Shown here in pieces: positions 1 to 5,911 of a DNA stretch of 5,931 nucleotides. A program made the position numbers and the translations under genes. Where the stretch lies: contig CACXFX010000106.1 of NCBI GenBank assembly GCA_902767055.1, positions 1 to 5,931 on the forward strand, in the 5' to 3' direction. Positions within the stretch are counted from its first letter, which is position 1; each line of letters starts with the position of its first letter. The DNA comes from an uncultured Pseudomonadota bacterium (GTDB lineage Bacteria > Pseudomonadota > Alphaproteobacteria > RF32 > CAG-239). The notes under the pieces are model-generated. The model made no database searches. It was not told the DNA's origin and was given only the letters and a program-made list of their open reading frames with translations.

Positions 1-881
1 GGTTTGCCCTGTGATGCGGCATCTAAAATCGCTTGGCAGTTTGCGGCGTTATCGCACGCGGCATTGTGCGTCATCAAATCGGCTGTGGCATAAAGTTTGT
101 CATCGATTTGATAAAATCCGTTGCCGCTTTTGGTGTAAGTTGTTAAAAAGTCCGAACCTTGCGCTGAATTGTCTACTTTTCCAAGGGTTTTGGCATAGCC
201 TAAAGCTGTTTCAATCGCTTCTTGGCAAGAGGCATTGCCTTCGGCGCAGTACATCCTAAATTTTTTGAAATCGAGAGGATTCTGACCGATAGACCAACGA
301 TAGACAAGCGCATTTTTATCAATAAGTGTATTTTCGCCGATAACAATCGATTCCAAATTTTCATTTCGATTGATAGCATGTGCGCCAATCTCAGTAACTG
401 TATCAGGAATAACAATATTTTTTAAGGCGGTGGCTGATAGCGCAGCTCCCCCAATTGAGGTTAATCCATGTGGAAGGTTAATATTTGACAAATGACGGCA
501 TTCTATGAAAGCATCACCATGTAAAGACGTCAAATCTTCCGGTAATTGTGCCGTTGTGAAAGGCATATCTTCAAATGCATCCGATCCGACAGAAGTAATA
601 CCGCTTTCAATTTTTAAGGTTGTTACGCTGCTTGTATCTTCATCCCAGCGCCAAGGAGCCGGAGTTGTACATTCTGCGTATCTTGTCTGTGTACAATCTC
701 TTTCATAATTCGGAATGCTTGCAGGTTGTGAATTGTCTTGCGGGCGAACGGTCAAAACGCCGTCTTTAATTTGATATTCGCAGTTTGCCACGCCGTCATC
801 ATCGCAGTTCTTCCACCCCTCGTTGGCGGCATATACACTAAAGCTCATCAAGGTGCTTACAATAAGTACTGTTTTTTTCAT
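1..881 (-). CDS. Secreted BspA-like leucine-rich-repeat protein, C-terminus cut by window edge
   Basis: The reading frame is open from an ATG at 881 to base 1 (293 codons, no stop), so the C-terminus lies outside the window. GAAGG at 891-895, 9 bases before the ATG, fixes the start. Residues 1-18 (MKKTVLIVSTLMSFSVYA) form a signal peptide with a likely cut before ANEG, so the protein should be exported. A Cys-containing N-terminal segment (C26, C34, C63, C71) is followed at about 86-190 by four or five repeats of 22-23 residues of the LRR_5/BspA type; examples are LPHGLTSIGGAAL (136-148) and IPDTVTEIGAHAI (158-170). The next part (about 205-293) is Cys-containing, with two related units, CAEGNASCQEAIETA and ACDNAANCQAILDAA. 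Proteins with these repeats are usually surface or secreted and have been linked to adhesion; the role here is inferred. No partner gene is visible. Confidence 0.85.
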   Translation of the reverse strand, partial: MKKTVLIVSTLMSFSVYAANEGWKNCDDDGVANCEYQIKDGVLTVRPQDNSQPASIPNYERDCTQTRYAECTTPAPWRWDEDTSSVTTLKIESGITSVGSDAFEDMPFTTAQLPEDLTSLHGDAFIECRHLSNINLPHGLTSIGGAALSATALKNIVIPDTVTEIGAHAINRNENLESIVIGENTLIDKNALVYRWSIGQNPLDFKKFRMYCAEGNASCQEAIETALGYAKTLGKVDNSAQGSDFLTTYTKSGNGFYQIDDKLYATADLMTHNAACDNAANCQAILDAASQGK

Positions 882-906
882 ATCATTTATCCTTCATTTA
901 AATTAA

Positions 907-1104
907 AAAATTTCCGTTGAGATAATCAAAACGGAAGAGGAGCTAGATAACTGCCAAGATACAGCTGCTTTTATTCGAGTACATAAATACCTTATATCAA
1001 GCACTCCTCATGAAGGAGCTTATATCTTGGATGTGCTATCTAAACACCGCAACCATTTTGGTTACACTCTCATTGTGGCAGAAAAAAATGAGAATGTCAA
1101 ATAA
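907..1104 (+). pseudogene. Possible 3' remnant of an unrecognised gene (65 codons, no start codon)
   Basis: From just after a TAA at 904-906 the frame is open for 65 codons to a TAA at 1102-1104. It has no ATG and no usable start with a ribosome binding site near its 5' end. The product reads like normal protein, for example KTEEELDNCQDTAAF, then SSTPHEGAYILDVLSKH and NHFGYTLIVAEKNENVK. It lacks the Lys/Phe runs of the neighbouring random frames. An intrinsic terminator begins 6 bases after its stop, the arrangement of a real gene end. The 5' side stops against the LRR gene leader, so a once longer gene may have been truncated there. I do not recognise the family. A chance open frame is a serious alternative. 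Confidence 0.3.
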
Positions 1105-1110
1105 AAAACA

Positions 1111-1145
1111 AAAAAACTTGCATTGTTTTTTAAGCAAGTTTTTTT
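1111..1145. terminator. Intrinsic terminator, works in both directions
   Basis: AAAAAACTTGC (1111-1121) pairs with GCAAGTTTTTT (1134-1144), 11 bp around a 12-base AT-rich loop. A T-tract follows on the plus strand and another is formed by the A-run on the minus strand. It sits just after the stop of the open frame at 907-1104. Confidence 0.7.
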
Positions 1146-1168
1146 GTATGGTCGGCGGATTTTTTTTA
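1146..1168 (+). repeat. Left copy of a 17-bp direct repeat; orphan terminator 3' arm
   Basis: Bases 1152-1168 read TCGGCGGATTTTTTTTA, identical to 2075-2091. GTAT precedes both copies: at 1146-1149 here, with two extra G's before the repeat, and at 2071-2074 there. At the right copy this sequence is the 3' arm of a full terminator hairpin. Here the matching 5' arm is absent, so the element cannot fold and looks like a leftover or duplicated half. The two copies bracket the gene at 1338-2051. Confidence 0.55.
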
Positions 1169-1261
1169 TTCGGCATTTTGTCTTTAGTACGATTATATAA
1201 ATATTGAGCGAGGGCTGAAATTCTCTTATTGTCAATATCTTTGAAATTAATAAAAAAACAC

Positions 1262-1288
1262 TTGACAAAAAAAGAAAAAACCTTTAAT
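1262..1288 (+). promoter_or_regulatory. Probable sigma-70 type promoter for the unknown gene at 1338
   Basis: A perfect -35 box TTGACA (1262-1267) and TTTAAT (1283-1288, five of six matches) are separated by 15 bp, shorter than the ideal 17. A transcript would start near 1295 and leave a leader of about 43 bases. The spacer is almost pure A/G. Confidence 0.5.
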
Positions 1289-1337
1289 CTTCATAAGAAA
1301 CCAAAGCATTTATGTCAAACAATTAATCTTATATATT

Positions 1338-2051
1338 ATGGAAACTTTCAAATTAGATCCGGAACAGCGCGAAGTGCTATGTTCTATGGAAAAAATTACC
1401 CTAGAGGATGTCACCTCTTTGATGCAAAGTATGTCATCGGGCAAAATCAGAAGGCAAGAAATCGGGCGCTTTACTGTCAAAAACAAGTTTGTTCCGAGCC
1501 TTAGAAACAGCGGTTTGATGGATTATGAAGGACAATATGTCTTCAGTGCCATCGAAAAGTGTCAGAAATCGCTTTTTTCAAAGGCAACGTATCGGTTATT
1601 TGTTTGGCCGATTCTGTCTGATACTGTTTTCGCTGTGCCGGTTGAAAGCTGCGAATTTGATTTTAATTTAATTGAAATCGAAAAAGTCGAAACACCGGTT
1701 TATGGACGTGTAGAGCATATCCCGTGGACGGTTTTGGTCCGCTTTGACTGTCGCATCATTTCCAAAGCAGCGTGTCAAAGGGCTTATGTCCTGACAACCG
1801 AATGCCAAAGGAGAATTAGGTTTACCTTTCACAGTGCGGGTAGCAATTATTATGGTCGTCGAAATGTCACTGTTCACGCATGTCAACTTTTTCGAGAATT
1901 TGAACTTAAGAAAAAGTATATTGAGGCTGTTTCTGACGTCGTCAAATATATGATGACCGAAGAAAGCTCAGAGTATACTGGAGAGCGTAGCTTCAAGCCT
2001 ATGTATGCCCTGCGCCACGACATTGTTCCTAAAGAAGGTGAAGAGGTTTAA
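1338..2051 (+). CDS. Hypothetical protein, 237 residues, family not recognised
   Basis: This is an intact 237-codon frame with its own promoter upstream and a strong terminator starting 2 bases after the stop. No signal peptide or membrane segment is seen, so a cytoplasmic protein is likely. Residues 1-80 look mainly helical. About 84-185 alternate hydrophobic and polar residues as in a beta-rich domain (TYRLFVWPILSDTVFAVPV; VYGRVEHIPWTVLVRFDC). Residues 186-207 form a charged helix. Seven cysteines (15, 75, 105, 138, 146, 156, 182) are spread without a clear metal-binding CxxC pair. The bases before the ATG (AATTAATCTTATATATT) contain no Shine-Dalgarno, but an in-frame TGA at 1263 and the lack of any better start leave ATG 1338 as the best choice; Met17 is the alternative. 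The gene is convergent with pgk and flanked by a 17-bp direct repeat. I assign no function. Confidence 0.75.
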   Translation: METFKLDPEQREVLCSMEKITLEDVTSLMQSMSSGKIRRQEIGRFTVKNKFVPSLRNSGLMDYEGQYVFSAIEKCQKSLFSKATYRLFVWPILSDTVFAVPVESCEFDFNLIEIEKVETPVYGRVEHIPWTVLVRFDCRIISKAACQRAYVLTTECQRRIRFTFHSAGSNYYGRRNVTVHACQLFREFELKKKYIEAVSDVVKYMMTEESSEYTGERSFKPMYALRHDIVPKEGEEV

Positions 2052-2053
2052 AG

Positions 2054-2090
2054 AAAAAAAATCCGTCGATGTATTCGGCGGATTTTTTTT
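2054..2090. terminator. Strong bidirectional terminator between the unknown gene and pgk
   Basis: Bases 2054-2069 pair with 2075-2090 in a 16-bp stem with one G-U pair (2066/2078) and a 5-base loop TGTAT. The core is ATCCGTCGA / TCGGCGGAT, with eight T's on each strand's 3' side. The G-U becomes an A-C mismatch on the minus strand, so folding is slightly better for the plus-strand gene. It starts 2 bases after the upstream stop and 12 bases beyond the pgk stop, so it serves both convergent genes. Confidence 0.85.
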
Positions 2091-2091
2091 A
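2071..2091 (+). repeat. Right copy of the 17-bp direct repeat, within the terminator
   Basis: TCGGCGGATTTTTTTTA at 2075-2091 matches 1152-1168 exactly, with GTAT before both copies. Here it forms the functional 3' arm of the terminator. Eight of the 17 bases are a T-run, so the informative part is TCGGCGGA plus GTAT. Confidence 0.55.
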
Positions 2092-2102
2092 ATGCATCTT
2101 GC

Positions 2103-3308
2103 TTATTTTTTCAAGACGGCGACGCCCGGAAGCTCTTTGCCTTCCATCCATTCCAAAAACGCACCACCGGCGGTTGAAATGTATGTAAAGTCATTGATAA
2201 CACCTGCGCTTTCAAGTGCTGAAACCGTATCGCCGCCACCGGCAACGGTGGTTAAACGACCGGCCTTAGTCAACTTAGCTGCCTCCATCGCCACGGCATT
2301 TGTTGCCGCATCAAAAGGCTTCAATTCAAATGCACCTAAAGGTCCGTTCCAAACAAGTGTTTGGCAAGATTGCATTTTTTTATTGACCAAATCAACCGTC
2401 TGATTGCCGACGTCAAGCAAATGCCCGCCTTCGGGAATATGATCCAAATCAACCGTTTTATGCTCCGCATTTGCGGCAAATTCTGCTGCCCATACCAAAT
2501 CAATCGGCAATAAAATTTCACAATCCGCGCCTTGAGCTGTTTTCATAATCTCAATTGCCGTATCAATCATATCGGGTTGTACAAGAGAATTTGTTTCATT
2601 GATGCCGTCAAAGCCTTTAGCTTTTAAGAACGTATGTGCCATACCGCCGGAAATCACGAGTTTATCAACCTTTTTGACAAGGTTATTCAATAAATCAAGC
2701 TTTGTTGACACTTTAGACCCACCAACAATCGCCATCAACGGGCGGGCAGGGCTGTTTAATCCCTTTGTTAAGGCCTCAACTTCTTGAAGCATTAAAAGCC
2801 CCATTGCAGAGGGAATTTGCTTTGCCGCCGCAACCATGGAAGCGTGTGCGCGGTGTGCGGTTGAAAAAGCATCTGAGACATAAAAATCAGCGACTTTAAC
2901 AAGCTCTTTGGCAAAAGCCTCATCACCTTTCTTTTCTTCATCATAAAAGCGCAAGTTTTCTAAAAGAAGCACTTCATCTGTTTTCATATTGCAAACAGCA
3001 TCTTGAACTTTTTGCCCGATACAGTCATCAACAAAAACGACTTTGCATCCTAAAGCTTTTTGCAAATCGGGGACAATGTGGCAAAGTGAATTTTTCATAT
3101 CGCCTTTGCCTTCAGGGCGTCCGAAGTGTGAAATAACAACCACTTTAGCGCCTTTTTGTTGTAAAAGTTTGATTGTCGGAACAGTACGATCGATTCGTGC
3201 TGTATTTGTGACTTTAAACTGATCATTCATCGGTACATTCAAATCAGCACGAAGCATAACGACTTTGCCCGATAAATCACCTAAATCTTCAATTGTTTTA
3301 TATTCCAT
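2103..3308 (-). CDS. pgk: Phosphoglycerate kinase
   Basis: This cytoplasmic glycolytic enzyme transfers phosphate from 1,3-bisphosphoglycerate to ADP, giving ATP and 3-phosphoglycerate. At 401 residues it is full length for bacterial PGK. The N-terminal substrate-binding lobe shows ADLNVPM (21-27), SHFGRPEGK (60-68), ENLRF (117-121) and TAHRAHAS (150-157). The C-terminal nucleotide lobe shows GGSKVSTKL (196-204), ISGGMAHTFLKAKG (219-232), WNGPLGAFE (320-328), GGGDTVSAL (357-365) and STAGGAFLEW (378-387). The start is ATG 3308, with AAAAGG at 3316-3321 seven bases upstream. An upstream TTG at 3344 would add 12 residues, but it lies in a hairpin loop and has no ribosome binding site. It follows gap after 69 bases and is probably co-transcribed with it. 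That gap holds a hairpin that may control pgk translation. Minor departures (S149 before TAHRAHAS, T361 in GGGDT) should not affect function. Confidence 0.97.
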   Translation of the reverse strand: MEYKTIEDLGDLSGKVVMLRADLNVPMNDQFKVTNTARIDRTVPTIKLLQQKGAKVVVISHFGRPEGKGDMKNSLCHIVPDLQKALGCKVVFVDDCIGQKVQDAVCNMKTDEVLLLENLRFYDEEKKGDEAFAKELVKVADFYVSDAFSTAHRAHASMVAAAKQIPSAMGLLMLQEVEALTKGLNSPARPLMAIVGGSKVSTKLDLLNNLVKKVDKLVISGGMAHTFLKAKGFDGINETNSLVQPDMIDTAIEIMKTAQGADCEILLPIDLVWAAEFAANAEHKTVDLDHIPEGGHLLDVGNQTVDLVNKKMQSCQTLVWNGPLGAFELKPFDAATNAVAMEAAKLTKAGRLTTVAGGGDTVSALESAGVINDFTYISTAGGAFLEWMEGKELPGVAVLKK

Positions 3309-3315
3309 TTTTTTA

Positions 3316-3359
3316 CCTTTTGATTTTAGAAATTTCCCCGTCAAAAGGCGGGGAAATTT
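3316..3359 (-). promoter_or_regulatory. gap-pgk intercistronic hairpin with loop complementary to the pgk ribosome binding site
   Basis: Read on the mRNA strand, AAATTTCCCCG (3359-3349) pairs with CGGGGAAATTT (3340-3330) in a perfect 11-bp stem with the 8-base loop CCTTTTGA (3348-3341). Six bases later comes TCAAAAGG (3323-3316), the exact complement of the whole loop and the pgk Shine-Dalgarno. A loop-to-Shine-Dalgarno pseudoknot or alternative pairing could hide the ribosome binding site. After the stem the mRNA strand has only TTTCT, so it is a poor terminator for gap-pgk; it may instead stabilise or define the gap mRNA end. On the plus strand the stem is followed by six T's, so it could stop antisense transcription. 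The structure is seen directly; the function is inferred. Confidence 0.6.
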
Positions 3360-3377
3360 TTTGATTGGATTTCGTTT

Positions 3378-4400
<1,023 letters not shown>

Positions 4401-4417
4401 TTAATGTTAAAAGTTGC

Positions 4418-4452
4418 CTCTGATAAAACAGAGTTGTGCGGACACCCCGCAC
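4418..4452 (-). promoter_or_regulatory. Two small hairpins in the gap mRNA leader
   Basis: On the mRNA strand GTGCGG-GGTGT-CCGCAC (4452-4436) is a perfect 6-bp stem, followed by CTCTG-TTTTAT-CAGAG (4433-4418), a 5-bp stem. An alternative CCCC/GGGG pairing just upstream (CCCCGTGCGGGG, 4456-4445) would compete with the first. Both hairpins lie between the predicted start of transcription and the ribosome binding site. No known riboswitch class was recognised; they may simply stabilise the 5' end. Confidence 0.35.
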
Positions 4453-4476
4453 GGGGATAAATTAAATTTCACGCCC

Positions 4477-4504
4477 AATTTATCATTAAACTTTTATTTT
4501 TCAA
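4477..4504 (-). promoter_or_regulatory. Candidate promoter for gap-pgk
   Basis: On the minus strand TTGAAA (4504-4499) and TAAATT (4482-4477) are separated by 16 bp. The -35 matches consensus in five of six positions and the -10 in four. The implied start near 4470 gives a leader of about 85 bases holding the two hairpins. The region is very AT-rich, so other promoters are possible. Confidence 0.35.
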
Positions 4505-4576
4505 GCAAAAAATTCGATTATTTGATATTTTTATGATTATTTTTTTTGCTTAAAAGTTTTGCAAACAAAAATTAAT

Positions 4577-4602
4577 AAATAAGGCATATAATGTAAACTA
4601 TG
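4577..4602 (+). promoter_or_regulatory. xerC start region: TATAAT box and a start-stop ATG-TAA before the start codon
   Basis: A perfect -10 box TATAAT lies at 4587-4592, 7 bases before the xerC ATG (4600), so a transcript from it would begin at or next to the start codon. No good -35 lies 16-18 bp upstream; TTGCAA at 4559-4564 is 22 bp away. The only Shine-Dalgarno-like sequence, AAATAAGG (4577-4584), is 15 bases from the xerC ATG but 6 bases from another ATG (4591) that is followed directly by TAA (4594-4596). The order is AAGG, ATG-TAA, ACT, ATG. Either leaderless expression or re-initiation after a start-stop would explain it. Confidence 0.4.
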
Positions 4603-5550
4603 AAAGAAGAGATAAAATTTAATGCCACAAAAGAAGTCAAAGATCTTATTTTTCAGTGGCGTGGTTTTTTAAAAAACGAGCGGCGTTACAGTGTGCACAC
4701 GCTGGATGCTTATTTGCGCGATTTGTCCTTTTTTATCAATTTTTTTGAAAATGCGGATGTTGCGTTTTTAAAAGATGCTGAGATTCGTGATTTTAGGCGA
4801 TATATCAGCCATCGCGCGGCTTTAGACTTAAAAAAATCATCTCTTGCGCGCGAGCTGGCCGCGATTAAAAATTTTTTTAAGTGGCTCTCGTTAAAACATA
4901 AAATCAAAAATTCTGCCGTTTTTTTGCTTTCGACACCGAAAAGAGACAAAACCCTGCCTAAAGCTGCCGGTGCCGATGATGTTTTTGAGCTTTTAGAGCA
5001 AAGTCCGTATTTTGCAAAAAGCGATTGGCAGGGACTGCGTGATAAAGCCGTGATGATGTTGCTTTACGGCTCGGGGCTTCGTATTTCAGAGGCTTTGAAC
5101 TTAAATTTTGGTGACATTACCCCCTCAGATATAACGCTCAAAATTAAAGGTAAAGGTAAAAAAGAACGTTTGGTGCCTCTTTTGCCGGTTGTTGTCGATG
5201 CAATAAAAGCTTATCTTGAAAAAGTGCCGTATGATTTAAAAATCGGTGATCCGCTTTTTGTCGGAGCAAGAGGAGAGCGATTGTTGGCACGTATCATACA
5301 GCGGCAAATGCAAAAAATACGCGCCTATATCGGGCTTGCTGACAGCGTCACGCCGCATGCACTCAGACATTCTTTTGCCACCCATTTGTTAAACGAAGGG
5401 TGTGATTTGCGCGCCATTCAAGAACTTTTAGGCCATGAATCGCTGTCAACAACCGAACGATATACAAATGTTTCGCTCGAAACCCTGCAAAAAGAATATA
5501 ATAAGGCGTACGCACAAAATACCAATGAAAACACGAAAAAGACCTCTTAA
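4600..5550 (+). CDS. xerC: Tyrosine recombinase XerC (chromosome dimer resolution)
   Basis: This cytoplasmic DNA-cutting recombinase acts with XerD at the dif site near the terminus, under FtsK control, to resolve chromosome dimers. At 316 residues it has the family's length. The N-terminal core-binding domain is about 15-110 (YSVHTLDAYLRDLSFF at 30-45), and the catalytic domain 118-300. All active-site residues are present: R161 (YGSGLRISEAL), K185 (IKGKGKKERLVPL), H253 and R256 (TPHALRHSFATHLL), H279 (LLGHESLSTTERYTNV) and the nucleophile Y288. The YGSGLRISEAL, HALRHSFATHLL and SLSTTxRYT pattern fits XerC better than XerD and resembles alphaproteobacterial XerC. No integron- or phage-type additions are present, so it is probably the housekeeping enzyme. 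ATG 4600 is the only good start, since an in-frame TAA lies 6 bases upstream. It is divergent from gap and convergent with rpmG. Confidence 0.93.
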   Translation: MKEEIKFNATKEVKDLIFQWRGFLKNERRYSVHTLDAYLRDLSFFINFFENADVAFLKDAEIRDFRRYISHRAALDLKKSSLARELAAIKNFFKWLSLKHKIKNSAVFLLSTPKRDKTLPKAAGADDVFELLEQSPYFAKSDWQGLRDKAVMMLLYGSGLRISEALNLNFGDITPSDITLKIKGKGKKERLVPLLPVVVDAIKAYLEKVPYDLKIGDPLFVGARGERLLARIIQRQMQKIRAYIGLADSVTPHALRHSFATHLLNEGCDLRAIQELLGHESLSTTERYTNVSLETLQKEYNKAYAQNTNENTKKTS

Positions 5551-5564
5551 AGAAAGAGGCCTTT
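5536..5564. terminator. Terminator of rpmG overlapping the end of xerC
   Basis: CCTCTT (5543-5548) pairs with AAGAGG (5554-5559) around AAAGA. After one A/C mismatch, AAAG (5538-5541) pairs with CTTT (5561-5564). On the minus strand the stem ends in CTTTTT, a fair T-tract for rpmG; on the plus strand only three T's follow. The 5' arm falls inside the last xerC codons, and the xerC stop lies at the stem-loop boundary. Confidence 0.6.
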
Positions 5565-5597
5565 GACAATCTTGAAATCCTGTCATGGAAAAGAAAA

Positions 5598-5765
5598 TTA
5601 CTTCAACTTCTTTTCGACGAACTCTTCATGCTTTTTTGATTTTTTATCATACTTTTTCAAAGTAAGCTTTTCAGGATGAGTTCTCGGATTCTTTTCTGCA
5701 AGATAGAATGTGCCTGTACCGGCCGTGCTCTCTAACTTAACTTTAACTTTTACTGCTTTTGCCAT
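5598..5765 (-). CDS. rpmG: 50S ribosomal protein L33, zinc-free form
   Basis: This is a small basic protein of the large ribosomal subunit, located near the E site. The 55-residue product begins MAKAVKVKVKLESTAGTG and contains FYLAEKNPRTHPEKL (20-34), KKYDKKSKKHEEF (37-49) and a Lys-rich end KKLK. Length and the TAGTGTFY...KNPRT...KKYD pattern match L33. It has no cysteines, so it is the zinc-independent form typical of Proteobacteria. The start is ATG 5765 with AAAAGAG (5773-5779) seven bases upstream. The gene stands alone rather than next to rpmB, with its own strong promoter (5808-5835) and a terminator that lies inside the 3' end of convergent xerC. Confidence 0.95.
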   Translation of the reverse strand: MAKAVKVKVKLESTAGTGTFYLAEKNPRTHPEKLTLKKYDKKSKKHEEFVEKKLK

Positions 5766-5807
5766 TTTTATACTCTTTTGTTAAGGTTGATAAAACATTT
5801 GAGATGG

Positions 5808-5835
5808 AATATACATATTTTTTAGGCCTTGTCAA
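5808..5835 (-). promoter_or_regulatory. Strong promoter for rpmG
   Basis: On the minus strand a perfect TTGACA (5835-5830) and TATATT (5813-5808, five of six) are spaced by 16 bp. Transcription would start near 5801 and give a leader of about 35 bases. A near-consensus promoter fits a ribosomal protein gene. Confidence 0.7.
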
Positions 5836-5877
5836 TATGTTTTTTTATTATTTTTAAAAATCGTTTCGAATGACTTA

Positions 5878-5903
5878 AGAGCCTCTTTAAAAAAAGAGGC
5901 TCT
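5878..5903. terminator. Perfect 11-bp hairpin, probable terminator of a minus-strand gene
   Basis: AGAGCCTCTTT (5878-5888) pairs with AAAGAGGCTCT (5893-5903) around AAAA. Neither side has a long T-tract, so termination may be weak. On the minus strand it begins 8 bases after a TAA that may end a gene entering from the right. Its core resembles the hairpin at 5543-5560. Confidence 0.45.
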
Positions 5904-5911
5904 GTGAAAGT

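Larger units (their letters stand above)
882..1337. other. Stretch without an intact gene between two divergent genes
   Basis: This 456-base AT-rich stretch separates the minus-strand LRR gene from the plus-strand unknown gene. It holds the LRR ribosome binding site (891-895), a start-less open frame (907-1104), a terminator (1111-1145), an orphan terminator arm (1152-1167) and a plus-strand promoter (1262-1288). A small hairpin, CTCCT-CATGA-AGGAG, lies at 1004-1018. No tRNA-like or other RNA gene structure is visible. Short frames on both strands at 1010-1268 begin without a ribosome binding site and are rich in Lys, Phe and Ile, as expected of random AT-rich DNA. No convincing promoter for the LRR gene was found. 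Confidence 0.6.

Noticed and set aside
11..425. Short plus- and minus-strand frames at the window start
   Set aside because: They overlap the LRR protein frame, which has signal peptide, repeats and ribosome binding site.
882..1000. Promoter for the LRR gene (for example TTGATA at 1000-995 on the minus strand)
   Set aside because: No -10 box at acceptable spacing could be found.
1062..1268. 68-residue minus-strand frame and a 65-residue plus-strand frame (1010-1207) in the intergenic region
   Set aside because: Lys/Phe/Ile-rich translations of AT-rich DNA that cross a terminator and promoter, with no ribosome binding site.
2005..2403. 132-residue plus-strand frame over the end of pgk
   Set aside because: Antisense shadow of pgk that also reads through the bidirectional terminator.
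3309..3344. Upstream TTG start adding 12 residues to pgk
   Set aside because: It lies in the hairpin loop, has no ribosome binding site and would give an N-terminus unlike PGK; ATG 3308 has a well-spaced AAAAGG.
4559..4592. Standard promoter TTGCAA-TATAAT for xerC
   Set aside because: The 22-bp spacing is too long for sigma-70; only the -10 box is supported.
4600..5550. Phage or integron integrase instead of XerC
   Set aside because: Length, motifs and housekeeping neighbours fit XerC; no att site, phage gene or integron insertion is visible.
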